Shown here: one piece after another, positions 8,734-18,597 of the stretch
Layout: every line of letters begins with the position of its first letter
Position numbering within the stretch: the first letter of the stretch is position 1
Origin: Arenibacter catalasegens
GTDB taxonomy: Bacteria; Bacteroidota; Bacteroidia; Flavobacteriales; Flavobacteriaceae
DNA length: 64,000 bases
Direction: 5' to 3'
NCBI RefSeq assembly: GCF_002909235.1
Contig: NZ_PHQQ01000009.1
Coordinates: 62,001-126,000 of the forward strand
Position numbers and translations under genes: made by a program
Notes under the pieces: model-generated
Seen by the model: the letters and a program-made list of their open reading frames with translations, nothing else
Told to the model about the DNA's origin: nothing
Databases searched by the model: none

Positions 8734-9306
8734 TTATTGGTTTCTCGACTTTATATTTTGTTTGCAGAGCGATATAATTTCGGTAATACGCTTTTGTCTA
8801 GTGTCTTCCCGTTTAGCTTGGTGGAGCCAGTAGAGATAGTTTTTTCTATAACTAGGTGCAAAACCTTGATAATTTATATGGGCTACTTTCTCTCTGTTGA
8901 ACACTAGTTGTAAATCTTCTGGGATTATGCCATTTTCAACATCGTCCAAGGCCTTCCAGGAACCATCAATTTTTGCTATTTTAACTTTTTCAAGCCCACT
9001 GAAGTGCATTTTTTTCGAAGCGGTAAGCTCTTTAATATAGTTTTTGTTTAACCTACTCCAAACGCTTTTTGGTTTTCTGGGGCAGAAATATTGCCTTCTT
9101 TTCCCTTCTCCAAGGCTTTTGACCGTACTGTCTATCCATCCATAACAGATGGCAACTTTTACGGCATCTTCCCACCGCATGCTATCCTGTTCATGTGCTA
9201 CCTTGTAAAAAATAAGATGTACTCCAGAACTACTCGCATGATTATTGTGCAACCAGACTCGCCATTCAGTGTCGTTTCTAAAATAAAATTCTTCAATTAC
9301 TTTCAA
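8734..9306 (-). CDS. YdeI/OmpD-associated family protein
   Basis: 190 residues with the YdeI pattern: FRNDTEWRVWLHNNH at the start, the central WEDAVKVAICYGWIDSTVKSL, YFCPRKPKSVWSRLNK, and a basic C-terminal segment (FAPSYRKNYLYWLHQAKREDTRQKRI). Members were linked to bacteriocin or antimicrobial resistance by association in enterobacteria, but the biochemical function is unknown. It begins 3 bases after the M1 peptidase stop and so is probably the last gene of that transcription unit. Confidence 0.88.
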   Translation of the reverse strand: MKVIEEFYFRNDTEWRVWLHNNHASSSGVHLIFYKVAHEQDSMRWEDAVKVAICYGWIDSTVKSLGEGKRRQYFCPRKPKSVWSRLNKNYIKELTASKKMHFSGLEKVKIAKIDGSWKALDDVENGIIPEDLQLVFNREKVAHINYQGFAPSYRKNYLYWLHQAKREDTRQKRITEIISLCKQNIKSRNQ

Positions 9307-9309
9307 AAA

Positions 9310-10932
9310 TTAGATTTTTTTGGAGTCCACATAAAAATTTTCATCCACACCAAAAGATTGTACGGTCTTTTTCAAGGTTTCTGATTTCCACTCCGCTGTA
9401 GGGTACAACCAGTTTACGGCACCATTTACATTGACCTTTAGGGGCATGTCAAAACCATCTACAATATGTACATAACGGTATTGTAATTGTTTGCCCTTCA
9501 CGCTATATTCTAATGTAGGAATCTTATTATTGCGCAGGTATTGATCAAAAAATTGGGTAAGGTCTATACCTGAATTTTTGCTAATATAATCCTCTATTTG
9601 TTTGGTAGTAACGGTTTTATGGTAAAATTCCTTATTGAGCCCTCGAAGAATAGTCCGCCATTTTTCATCATCTTCCACCAATTGCCTTAAGGTGTGCAAC
9701 ATATTTGCTCCCTTATAGTACATGTCTCCTGAGCCTTGCTTGTTAACGTTATAAGGACCAATTATAGGCTTGTCATTTTGAATATTTTCACGGGTACCAA
9801 CAACATAGTCTGAGGAGGCCTTTTTCCCGAAGTGGTAATCTAAATACAGGTTTTCCGAGTAGGCCGTAAAACTCTCATGAATCCACATATCTGCCATATC
9901 CTTGTAGGTAATATTATTGGCAAACCACTCATGTCCGGATTCATGGACCAATATGAAGTCGAATTTTAATCCCCAGCCCGTTTTTGAAAGGTCTTTGCCC
10001 AGATATCCGTTCTGGAATTGATTGCCATAAGTTACAGAACTTTGGTGCTCCATACCCAGATATGGTACTTCTACCAGCTTATAGCCGTCTTCGTAAAAAG
10101 GGTAGGGGCCAAACCAATGCTCAAAAGCTTCCATCATTAATGGGGCCTGTTTAAACTGTTTTTTTGCTTTTTCCAAGTTGTCTCGAAGAACATAATAGTC
10201 CATCGCCAATTTTCCCTTTTCGCCATTGTAGGTTTCGTCAAAATGGACATAATCGCCCATATTTATATTTACCCCATAATTGTTGATTGGGTTGGCCACG
10301 TACCAATGATAGGTATTGCTATCTTTATATTCTTCCACTTCTAAAAGATTACCATTCGAGACATCCATCAATCCTTTTGGAGTAGTAATGCTTATAGCCA
10401 TACTATCTACTTCGTCGTACATGTGGTCTTTATTAGGCCACCACACACTGGCGCCTAGACCTTGGCAGGAAGTGGCTACAAAGTGTTTGCCATTGTTATC
10501 TTTTTTCCATGAAAAACCACCGTCCCATGGTGCTCTTACTGCTTCTTTAGGATGTCCTGAATAATACACCACTACCTCATTTACATCTCCTTTAAGCTGT
10601 GGTTTTTGCAAGGTGATAAAATGTGCATTCCCATTCGATTCTATCTTGAGAGTTTCTCCATCTTGGGTAACCTTTTCAATAATTAAAGGCGGTTGTAGGT
10701 CTACTTGTAGCCGCTGTTGCTCTTCTAAAACGGTGTAACGAATTAGGTTACTGCCCGAAATGTATTTCTCGTCGGGTTCAACCCTAACATTTAAATGATA
10801 AAAATTAAGGTCCCACCAGCTCCGCCCAGGGGTTATACTTCCCCTAAGGGAATCCTGTTCCGTGAAATTTTGCTGTTGTGCATAGGAGAAGACCCCTAAG
10901 ACCAGCAATAATGCTGAGATTATTTTTTTCAT
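9310..10932 (-). CDS. M1-family zinc aminopeptidase, secreted
   Basis: 540 residues. The start at 10932 puts a clean signal peptide (MKKIISALLLVLGVFSYAQ) at the N-terminus and creates a 4-base ATGA overlap with the upstream hydrolase gene; an in-frame ATG at 10959 would add nine residues before the signal. The gluzincin site is HESGH (H330-H334) with the third zinc ligand E353 in WIHESF. The upstream LGMEH replaces the GAMEN exopeptidase loop. A C-terminal ERAP-like domain follows (YYKGANMLHTLRQLV, then YISKNSGIDLTQFFDQYLR). It probably removes N-terminal residues from peptides in the periplasm. The lack of a long helical C-terminal domain fits the short Bacteroidota M1 forms. Confidence 0.93.
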   Translation of the reverse strand: MKKIISALLLVLGVFSYAQQQNFTEQDSLRGSITPGRSWWDLNFYHLNVRVEPDEKYISGSNLIRYTVLEEQQRLQVDLQPPLIIEKVTQDGETLKIESNGNAHFITLQKPQLKGDVNEVVVYYSGHPKEAVRAPWDGGFSWKKDNNGKHFVATSCQGLGASVWWPNKDHMYDEVDSMAISITTPKGLMDVSNGNLLEVEEYKDSNTYHWYVANPINNYGVNINMGDYVHFDETYNGEKGKLAMDYYVLRDNLEKAKKQFKQAPLMMEAFEHWFGPYPFYEDGYKLVEVPYLGMEHQSSVTYGNQFQNGYLGKDLSKTGWGLKFDFILVHESGHEWFANNITYKDMADMWIHESFTAYSENLYLDYHFGKKASSDYVVGTRENIQNDKPIIGPYNVNKQGSGDMYYKGANMLHTLRQLVEDDEKWRTILRGLNKEFYHKTVTTKQIEDYISKNSGIDLTQFFDQYLRNNKIPTLEYSVKGKQLQYRYVHIVDGFDMPLKVNVNGAVNWLYPTAEWKSETLKKTVQSFGVDENFYVDSKKI

Positions 10933-11717
10933 TTTAAAAGTGCTACTAATTTTTTCCAAGACTTTTCATAGGCCATTGTGTTGGGACCATAGGCTTCTTC
11001 GGCCCCTCTTCTCATAAAAGCATGTCCTGCGCCTTCGTATATATCAAAAGAATAGAGGTTACCATATTCTTTCATAGTTTTTTCCGTATCGGGAATAGTG
11101 GCATTTACCCTATTATCGGCTCCACCATAAAAACCATAGACGGGGGATTTAATATTTTTTAAGGTCGATAAATCTTTGGGGGCAGTTCCGTAATAAACCA
11201 TGATACTTTCAAGGTTCGGGTTTTGTGTGGCATAATTGAAACTCTGAGATCCACCCCAACAAAATCCAATAACCGAAACTTTTCCATTGCTCGATGGCTC
11301 ATTTATTACATGGGTATACACCATGTCTAAATCCTTGGTAACTTGCTCTTGTTGCAAGGCATAGATGGCTTCCCTAGCTTTATCCGAATTTTCAAAATCG
11401 GTCGTTTTATCAATACCCTCAACAGTATTGGATATAAGGTCTGGAGCAATTACCAAAAATCCCTGGGCGGCCAATTCGTCCGAAAAGGTCCTTGCCCAGT
11501 CGTTTAGGCCCAAATTTTCGTGAATCAGGATAACCGCCTTGGTCGATGCATTACTTTCAGGGTATACCACAAAAGCCTTTAGTACACTGCCATTATCCCT
11601 TGTGAAATCTACCCATTCCTGATGTCTTGGGGATTGCGACAATTTATTTGATTCTTGGCCTAACAATAACCCGTTAAAACCCAACATTACGATAAGTAAT
11701 TGAAAATTTAACTTCAT
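10929..11717 (-). CDS. Dienelactone hydrolase family protein, exported
   Basis: 262 residues with a signal-like N-terminus (LLIVMLGFNGLLLGQ). The alpha/beta hydrolase core carries the DLH-type nucleophile C153 in IGFCWGGSQS, the conserved Glu in ILIHENLGLN, and a His in GAGHAFMRRG. Classical members hydrolyse dienelactone in chloroaromatic degradation, but exported versions have broad or unknown substrates, so the name is only a family label. Its stop overlaps the start of the M1 peptidase gene by four bases, which implies translational coupling. Confidence 0.91.
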   Translation of the reverse strand: MKLNFQLLIVMLGFNGLLLGQESNKLSQSPRHQEWVDFTRDNGSVLKAFVVYPESNASTKAVILIHENLGLNDWARTFSDELAAQGFLVIAPDLISNTVEGIDKTTDFENSDKAREAIYALQQEQVTKDLDMVYTHVINEPSSNGKVSVIGFCWGGSQSFNYATQNPNLESIMVYYGTAPKDLSTLKNIKSPVYGFYGGADNRVNATIPDTEKTMKEYGNLYSFDIYEGAGHAFMRRGAEEAYGPNTMAYEKSWKKLVALLK

Positions 11718-11741
11718 AAAATTTTATTCTAACCTCTTATA

Positions 11742-13073
11742 TTATCTTAAAATACCATTTGGAAAAACCACAACACTTTCAAACCCATCCTTCCCAATGG
11801 CTGAAACCCCAAAGAAAAAATTATCAATTACCACTCCCTCCAAAGTAAATTCAGTGACATCACCTACAAACCTACTATGATCCCAAGTAGGGCTTGTGGT
11901 ATCCCGCCAATATATTTTATATCCCACTGCTCCGGGAACCTTGCTCCAATTAAACCTTGCCGAAGGTGCTACGATCCCTCCAATTTTCACATCATTGGGA
12001 GCGGGAGGTGCCCAAGCCAAAGAGGCTAGGTTAATGGCATTTACAGAGGTTAGTTTTTTTGCATATTCAAAATTTACATGCTCCAGAACATCGCCATAGG
12101 CAATTCCATTTTCTACCCTAATGTCCTGGTGCTGTTGGGTGTAATTTTCGTGGGCTTCCATTATCCTTATTCCGGCATACCCGGCGTCATTAAATGGTCG
12201 ATGGTGTCCCCCACGTCCAAATCGATCCAATCTATAGATCATCATGGGGTTCATTTCGGGCATATAGGTTTTTACGTTTTTATGCACATAACGCGCCAAT
12301 TGTCTTGAAATACCATCGACTTCACCGCCATAAAAACGGCGCATATTTCTTTCCCTTTCTGTCTCAGTGGGGGATACAGCCTCTGAAAAAATTCTAAAAT
12401 CGGTATTGCTAATAGTTCCATCAACACCTTTTATGTTACCGATCATATCGTTATTGAATATCCCAATAATATCCCACTCCTTTTCCTTGGCACTCTTGGC
12501 CAAACCCTGACCTCCAAAAAGACCCTGCTCTTCTCCAGAAAGCCCTAGGTATATTATACTGTTCTCAAATTTGTATTGTGAAAGGACCCTTGCAGCTTCT
12601 ATGGTTCCAGCCATACCACTGGCATTATCATTGGCACCAGGGGAATCGAAAGTATAATTGTTGGCATCGCTGACACGTGAATCTATATCCCCGCTCATAA
12701 TAATATACCTATCAGGATATTTTGAACCCCTTTGAATGGCCATTACATTAACCACAAAAACATCTTTAGGTATTCGGTTGTTCTCGTCCTTTTTTACCAA
12801 GTCCTTTTGGAAGGACACTTCAAGACAATTATTGCAATTGTTGGAAATCTTGTCGAATTCACTCTTTATCCATCGCCTTGCCGCACCAATGCCCCTAGTA
12901 TTGGAAATTGTATCGCTCAGCGTATGCCGGGTACCGAAATTAGCTAATATGGTGACATCATTTTTTATTCTTTCGGATGACACCTTGTCTATTATATCAT
13001 ATATACGCTGGTCTGTCTGCGCAAAAAGGCAGTAAGAAAACAGAAATAAACATGCAGTAGTTATTTTGAGCAT
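11742..13073 (-). CDS. M28-family metallopeptidase with C-terminal fibronectin-like domain
   Basis: 443 residues, exported (signal MLKITTACLFLFSYCLFAQ). The M28 zinc site is visible as SPGANDNASG, then LSGEEQGLFG, and FNNDMIGN. The position usually held by the first His (GHxDS) reads GDIDS here, so that ligand is Asp or the site is modified. Residues from about 350 form a fibronectin-like beta-sandwich (ARFNWSKVPGAVGYKIYW). It is likely a periplasmic or surface aminopeptidase. The dienelactone hydrolase gene begins 24 bases downstream, then the M1 peptidase gene, so this is probably the first gene of a peptidase/hydrolase operon. Confidence 0.91.
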   Translation of the reverse strand: MLKITTACLFLFSYCLFAQTDQRIYDIIDKVSSERIKNDVTILANFGTRHTLSDTISNTRGIGAARRWIKSEFDKISNNCNNCLEVSFQKDLVKKDENNRIPKDVFVVNVMAIQRGSKYPDRYIIMSGDIDSRVSDANNYTFDSPGANDNASGMAGTIEAARVLSQYKFENSIIYLGLSGEEQGLFGGQGLAKSAKEKEWDIIGIFNNDMIGNIKGVDGTISNTDFRIFSEAVSPTETERERNMRRFYGGEVDGISRQLARYVHKNVKTYMPEMNPMMIYRLDRFGRGGHHRPFNDAGYAGIRIMEAHENYTQQHQDIRVENGIAYGDVLEHVNFEYAKKLTSVNAINLASLAWAPPAPNDVKIGGIVAPSARFNWSKVPGAVGYKIYWRDTTSPTWDHSRFVGDVTEFTLEGVVIDNFFFGVSAIGKDGFESVVVFPNGILR

Positions 13074-13127
13074 TAGTCTTTGATTTGTATTGGTAATTTA
13101 CGTTTATCCATAAAAATAGCTTCTTAA

Positions 13128-14297
13128 TTATTTGTTAAGTCCTCTTTTTTGCAGCGCCAATATCCCTAGTATTGGACCAATGGCCAAGAAGGTGAAAATA
13201 TAGCTCGGATCAACAACATCCAACCAAAAAGTTAGCAATTGGATACTGATTATACTGATGCTGAAGCCTATACAATTTACAATAGTAAGTGCGGTACCCT
13301 TCAATTGTTGAGGAACTGCATTGGCAACCAATGTGGAGAATTGTGGCGAATCGGATACTACAAATATTCCCCAGAGGCAAAATAATAACAGGAATAGGTA
13401 GTTTGGCAAGAGAAAAAATAAGGGGGAAGCAATGCACAGGAATCCGGAGATTAACAACGAGGCCATGGCTACCTTTTTACTACCCATTTTTAGTGATATA
13501 TGTCCGCCAATGGCACAGGAAATCCCTCCTAGGGCAATAATAGCCCATGTCCATAAGGAAAATGGAAGCTGTATTGTATGCAAGGCGTTGTAGGATTTTA
13601 TGGCAAATGGAATAAAAGCCCAGAACGCATAAAGTTCCCACATGTGACCAAAGTAGCCTATTGCCGCTTTTTTAAAATCTGGTATTTTAAAAAGGGCAAT
13701 TCCAGCTCTTAATTTTAAAACCTTGCTTGGTTTTCTGTATGGGCCATTGGGGACCAGAAAATACATGGCTGTCCCACCCAGAATTGCCATCAAAGAGGTT
13801 ATTTTAATTACAATGGTATAGTCTTCCCCTAATTCCAAACCCTTTAATAAGTGCGGGAATGCAGAACCTAAGACCAGTGCACCCACCAAATATCCCAAGG
13901 CCTTGCCCAATCCTTGTTCATAATAATCTGCGGCAATCTTCATGCCTACGGGGTATATCCCAGCCAGAAAGAATCCGGTACCCAACCTGGCCATAAAAAG
14001 TACAGTCTTAGAAATATCCCCGGCAAGTAGCAGCGCATTGCAAAGGGCTGCTAAAAAGGCACAGGTCATAAAGACCTTGGCAGGCGAATACCGGTCGGCA
14101 ATCATTAAAAGAGAAAAAACCAAGGTGCCTATTATAAAGCCTAATTGTACTGAAGTAAGCACATAGCCAATTATTTCTGTCCCCAAGCCGGTTTTTAAAA
14201 TCAGGTCATCTACTACGGCATTCCCTGCAAACCACAAGGAGGTACACGCAAATTGCGAAATAATAATGATAGGAAGAATAAATGACTTTTGCTTCAA
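13128..14297 (-). CDS. Major facilitator superfamily transporter
   Basis: 389 residues with about 12 predicted membrane helices and the loop RYSPAK after helix 2. The frame has no ATG near the start: an in-frame stop lies a few codons upstream of TTG 14297, so translation most likely begins at that TTG, directly before the first helix (FILPIIIISQFACTSLWFAG). The substrate cannot be predicted; the start resembles MFS proteins loosely annotated as nitrate or cyanate carriers, but this is weak. The peptidase genes lie 54 bases downstream on the same strand and could be co-transcribed with it. Confidence 0.88.
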   Translation of the reverse strand: MKQKSFILPIIIISQFACTSLWFAGNAVVDDLILKTGLGTEIIGYVLTSVQLGFIIGTLVFSLLMIADRYSPAKVFMTCAFLAALCNALLLAGDISKTVLFMARLGTGFFLAGIYPVGMKIAADYYEQGLGKALGYLVGALVLGSAFPHLLKGLELGEDYTIVIKITSLMAILGGTAMYFLVPNGPYRKPSKVLKLRAGIALFKIPDFKKAAIGYFGHMWELYAFWAFIPFAIKSYNALHTIQLPFSLWTWAIIALGGISCAIGGHISLKMGSKKVAMASLLISGFLCIASPLFFLLPNYLFLLLFCLWGIFVVSDSPQFSTLVANAVPQQLKGTALTIVNCIGFSISIISIQLLTFWLDVVDPSYIFTFLAIGPILGILALQKRGLNK

Positions 14298-14386
14298 ATC
14301 ATAACCTTATTAGGAAATGGACAATAAAGAATATATTGGGCCAAAATGAATTAAAGTAACCCTCAGCGCAACAAACCGGTTGTCCA

Positions 14387-16606
14387 CTATTTTTTTGGTT
14401 GATCAATAAAATGTTCAAGCAAGCCCCGAACGTTCTTAATACTGTCCACGTAATATTGGGCCTGAGTTTTTTGTCGCCCTACTTTTACGGTGATAGCGCT
14501 ATCCGGTAATTCCTGGAACATAAATTCATCGGTCCAGTCATCTCCTATGGCAAAAACAAAATCATACTCCTTTTGGGCAAGTACGCGCGTTGCTGCCCGC
14601 CCTTTGTTTACATTACTACTCTTTATTTCTATAACCTTATTTCCGTTCAGTATACTCAAATCGTCATTAGCGATTAAACTAGTGAGAACCGTATTGAGTT
14701 CTGTAGCCCTTTTTTGTCCAAAATCTGGATCGGTCTTTCTGTAGTGCCACGCGAGCGAATAATTTTTTTCCTCAATAAAGCTACCAGGTGTCCTGTCCAC
14801 AAAAGATTCCAATACGGGATGAATTTTTTCCATCCAATCCCTTTTTACATTTTCCAACATTCTAAACTCTTCTCCATCCTCTGAAATCCATACCCCATGC
14901 TCCACGATCATATTATACTTCTTTGGCAGAAACCATTTCGTAAAGGTGTCTTTGTCCCGACCACTTATTAGATACATATCCGTATTTTCCTGTGCTGCAA
15001 TTTGATCTAAAAGCTCGTATAATTGCTTATCGGGATTTGCCTTTTGCGGATCAGTGTTGAAGCCTGCTAGGGTGCCATCATAATCTAGAAACAGTAATCT
15101 TTTTTTGGCTGTCCTATAATCGTTGGTAATAACTTTCAACATATCGTTGGACAACCTGTGGGACTTATAAGAATGGTCTATTTCTTTTTGATTTTGTAAA
15201 GAGGTCATAAAGTCATTGGCCCATTTTTCAACATTATATCGTTCAAGTCTTTTTTGTAGTATTGAATTTCTTGCTTGTTGCTCTTCTACGGGCATATTGA
15301 TGGCCTCATAGAGCGTGTCTGCGATTTCTTCAAAATTATTGGGATTTATGAGTAGTGATTCGTTCATCTCATTGGCGGAACCTGCCATTTCACTAAGGAT
15401 AAGTACACCGGTTTGATCTGTTCTTGTGGCAATATATTCCTTGGCCACAAGGTTCATCCCATCCCTTATGGGCGTTAACCAGGCAATATCACAAGAGGTA
15501 TAAAGATCTATAAGGTTTTCGAACGGCATAGAGCGATAAAAATACCAGATGGGTGTCCAACTTACGGTAGAAAATTCACCGTTGATTCTCCCTACCAACT
15601 CATCTATTTCCTTTTTCAACAATTGATATTGAGGCACATTTGATCTAGAGGGCACTGCAAGGACTATAAGCCTAACCTTTTCTTTGTATTGGGGGTATTT
15701 GTTCAAAAAATACTCAAAAGCATTGAGTCGCTTAGCAATTCCTTTGGAATAATCCAACCGGTCTATTGATAAAAAGAACTTGGCATCAGGGGCCGATTCT
15801 TTGTGCATATCCAGTCTACGTTGTAATTCCGATCTTTGGCTAGATTTGTTGTCATCATGTTTTTTCGCAGCATCACTAAATTTCTTATAATCAATTCCCA
15901 TGGGAAAGGAATCTACTTTTATAACACGGTCCTCAAGATGGATATCGTTAAAACTCACTTCCAATCCCAACAATCGCCTTACCGAACTTAAAAAATGTCT
16001 TTCGTAGTCATAGGTATGAAATCCGATCAAATCCGATCCCAACAGTCCCATTAGTACTTCCTTACGCCAAGGCAAGGTTCTAAATATCTCATAGGAAGGA
16101 AAAGGAATATGTAAAAAGAAACCAATGGAAATATCCGGGCGTTGTTCCCGGACCATTTGGGGCACGAGCATCAATTGGTAGTCATGTACCCAAATGGTAT
16201 CATTGTCCCCTGCTTTTTCCAAAATTGCATCCGCAAATTTCTGGTTCACGGATTTGTAGGTATTCCAGCTTTCAAGCTCAAATTCTGAATATTCCAAAAA
16301 ATAGTGAAATAGTGGCCATATTGTACGGTTGCTAAAGCCATAGTAAAAACCATCTACCTCTTCTGAACTAAGATTTACTTTAGAAGATCCGTGCTTTGCC
16401 AGAGCTTTGTCAATTTCAGGAGCGAGTCCGTCAGGGATTTCTTCGTCCGTTAACCCACTCCATCCAATCCATAAGCTATCACCTCCTTTATGAACAGATT
16501 TCATACCAGTTGCCAATCCGCCTACACTTGGTATTGCAGTGATGCTTCCATTATCAATTTGTAATTGTACGGGTAGTCTATTTGAGATTATGATAGTTTT
16601 GGCCAT
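14387..16606 (-). CDS. Bifunctional trehalose-6-phosphate synthase / trehalose-6-phosphate phosphatase
   Basis: 739 residues. Residues 1-475 are a GT20 synthase (OtsA): ISNRLPVQL at the start, WIGWSG, VHDYQLMLVP (about 140-149), SFPMGIDY, and the donor-site SIDRLDYSKGI (about 281-291). Residues about 500-735 are a HAD phosphatase (OtsB) with nucleophile motif DYDGT at 508-512, SGRDKD, VEHGVW and GDDWTDEFMF. It makes trehalose from UDP-glucose and glucose-6-phosphate in one polypeptide. A GH15 glycosidase gene starts 103 bases away on the other strand, a pairing that suggests linked synthesis and breakdown of trehalose, probably for osmotic or stress control. Confidence 0.95.
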   Translation of the reverse strand: MAKTIIISNRLPVQLQIDNGSITAIPSVGGLATGMKSVHKGGDSLWIGWSGLTDEEIPDGLAPEIDKALAKHGSSKVNLSSEEVDGFYYGFSNRTIWPLFHYFLEYSEFELESWNTYKSVNQKFADAILEKAGDNDTIWVHDYQLMLVPQMVREQRPDISIGFFLHIPFPSYEIFRTLPWRKEVLMGLLGSDLIGFHTYDYERHFLSSVRRLLGLEVSFNDIHLEDRVIKVDSFPMGIDYKKFSDAAKKHDDNKSSQRSELQRRLDMHKESAPDAKFFLSIDRLDYSKGIAKRLNAFEYFLNKYPQYKEKVRLIVLAVPSRSNVPQYQLLKKEIDELVGRINGEFSTVSWTPIWYFYRSMPFENLIDLYTSCDIAWLTPIRDGMNLVAKEYIATRTDQTGVLILSEMAGSANEMNESLLINPNNFEEIADTLYEAINMPVEEQQARNSILQKRLERYNVEKWANDFMTSLQNQKEIDHSYKSHRLSNDMLKVITNDYRTAKKRLLFLDYDGTLAGFNTDPQKANPDKQLYELLDQIAAQENTDMYLISGRDKDTFTKWFLPKKYNMIVEHGVWISEDGEEFRMLENVKRDWMEKIHPVLESFVDRTPGSFIEEKNYSLAWHYRKTDPDFGQKRATELNTVLTSLIANDDLSILNGNKVIEIKSSNVNKGRAATRVLAQKEYDFVFAIGDDWTDEFMFQELPDSAITVKVGRQKTQAQYYVDSIKNVRGLLEHFIDQPKK

Positions 16607-16709
16607 AATTTGACATTTTTCAGTGTTATTCGAATTTAATTTTCCTAAATTTCGGTAAAATGATGTGTAAATCCTACTAATGAGGGTTATTTAAAGGATA
16701 AAATATAAT

Positions 16710-18521
16710 ATGGATAATTTAGATTACGGAATAATAGGAAATTGTAGAAGTGCTGCATTAATTTCTAAGAAAGGCTCATTGGATTGGTGTTGTTTACCTG
16801 AATTTGATTCCTCTTCCATATTTGCTAAAATTCTTGATGAAGAAATAGGGGGAAGTTTCGAAATTTTAGTGGATGATTCATACGCTATAGACCAAAAGTA
16901 TATTCCTTTAACTGCTATTTTGGTTACGACCTTTTCGGATGGTAAAAATAGTTTTGAAGTTCAGGATTTTATGCCACGTTATCATAAGCAAAGCGGAGGC
17001 CATAATGCACCTCCAGAAATTATCCGTTATATAAAGTTAATTTCTGGCAAACCCGTGTTCAGGGTGCTTTACAATCCCAAATTGGAATACGCCATGGGAA
17101 AAACAAATACCTATGTCAAAAAACATTTCATAGCCAGTTTAACCCATGAAGTTAAGTTCGATACCTTTTTTCTCTACACTTCCTTTGATAAAAAAAGTGT
17201 TTTGGAACAGGGAGAAGTAGTTTTGGAAAATGATGGTTATTTTCTCTTGGGTTATAACGAAAAGATATTGGAACCTACTTTGGAAAGGGTATACCTAGAA
17301 TTGGAGCGCACCAAGGTATACTGGTTAAATTGGTCTAGTAAGACGCCCACTTATAAGAAGTACGATACTGAGATAAAAAGAAGTGCCCTAACCTTAAAAA
17401 TGTTGAGTTATGATAAATCTGGGGCAGTGCTGGCAGCCATAACTACATCACTACCAGAAACTATTGGTGAGGTTAGAAATTGGGATTATCGTTTTTGTTG
17501 GATTAGGGATGCCTCGATGGTCATCAAGGTTGTTGCTCAATTGGGGCATAAGAATATTGCCAAGCGGTATTTACAATTTATCATAGACCTCATGCCCGAT
17601 AAGGATGAGAAATTGCAAATAATGTACGGCATCAACAAAGAGAAAAAGTTAACGGAAGAAACCTTGGACCATTTAAACGGGTATAAGGGCTCCAAACCTG
17701 TTAGAGTAGGGAATGCGGCCTATAAGCAGCGTCAGAATGATATTTATGGAATCTTAATGGATGTCATTTATACCCAATTGGAAAAATTTGATACGGAAAT
17801 AGAAAATGGTGAGGAACTTTGGGGAATTACTAAGGGAATTGTTTGGATCGTAAATAAGCATTGGCAAGAGGCCGATAAGGGGATATGGGAATTTCGTACG
17901 GAGGATAGGCATTTTACATTTTCTAAAGTTCTCTGTTGGACGGCTGTTGATAGAGCTATTAAAGTGGCCGAAATTTTTGGCAAGCAACGTAAAATTGATA
18001 AATGGCGAACCTTGGAAAAGGAAATTCGAGAGGATATTCATATGCACGCCTGGAATGAAGAAAAACAGGCATTTACCCAATCTTATGGGTCACCACATTT
18101 GGATGCCTCGGTTTTATTAATGGAGTCTTACGGTTTTATTGACCCTAAAGATCCTAAATATGTAAGCACGGTGCTGGCCATTGAACGTGAACTATGTAAT
18201 GACGGACTTCTATATCGTTACAAGAATGAAGATGATTTTGGATTGCCCTCGTCCTCCTTTACTATTTGTACTTTTTGGTTTATCAATAGTCTATTTAAGA
18301 TAGGCCATGAAGAAAAGGCCATGAAACATTTTGATCAATTATTGAGTTACAGCAACCATTTAGGTCTGTTCAGTGAGGATATAGATTTTAAGACCAAGAG
18401 ATTATTGGGGAACTTTCCACAGGCCTATTCGCATTTGGCATTGATAGAATGTGCTATGAATTTTTCAAAAAAACACAGTGAAATGGAAATTTTAGAATCC
18501 CTTAAGGATCACGATAAATAA
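16710..18521 (+). CDS. Glycoside hydrolase family 15 protein (trehalase/glucoamylase-like)
   Basis: 603 residues and cytoplasmic (no signal). Residues 1-200 form the N-terminal trehalase-like beta-sandwich (GIIGNCRSAALISKKGSLDWCCLP). Residues 220-595 form the (alpha/alpha)6 barrel with the GH15 hallmark RNWDYRFCWIRDASM, a catalytic acid region DKGIWEFR, and a late GLFSEDID ... GNFPQAYSHLALIECA block that carries the general base. GH15 members include trehalases and glucoamylases. Its divergent neighbour is the fused trehalose synthase/phosphatase, which makes trehalose the likeliest substrate; this is inference from context. Confidence 0.92.
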   Translation: MDNLDYGIIGNCRSAALISKKGSLDWCCLPEFDSSSIFAKILDEEIGGSFEILVDDSYAIDQKYIPLTAILVTTFSDGKNSFEVQDFMPRYHKQSGGHNAPPEIIRYIKLISGKPVFRVLYNPKLEYAMGKTNTYVKKHFIASLTHEVKFDTFFLYTSFDKKSVLEQGEVVLENDGYFLLGYNEKILEPTLERVYLELERTKVYWLNWSSKTPTYKKYDTEIKRSALTLKMLSYDKSGAVLAAITTSLPETIGEVRNWDYRFCWIRDASMVIKVVAQLGHKNIAKRYLQFIIDLMPDKDEKLQIMYGINKEKKLTEETLDHLNGYKGSKPVRVGNAAYKQRQNDIYGILMDVIYTQLEKFDTEIENGEELWGITKGIVWIVNKHWQEADKGIWEFRTEDRHFTFSKVLCWTAVDRAIKVAEIFGKQRKIDKWRTLEKEIREDIHMHAWNEEKQAFTQSYGSPHLDASVLLMESYGFIDPKDPKYVSTVLAIERELCNDGLLYRYKNEDDFGLPSSSFTICTFWFINSLFKIGHEEKAMKHFDQLLSYSNHLGLFSEDIDFKTKRLLGNFPQAYSHLALIECAMNFSKKHSEMEILESLKDHDK

Positions 18522-18597
18522 TTACGGTTATAATCTAGACTCATCAGTTTATAGAAGGTTATGTCTATAACGGTCCAAGAGAAAAAGGTTTAATACT

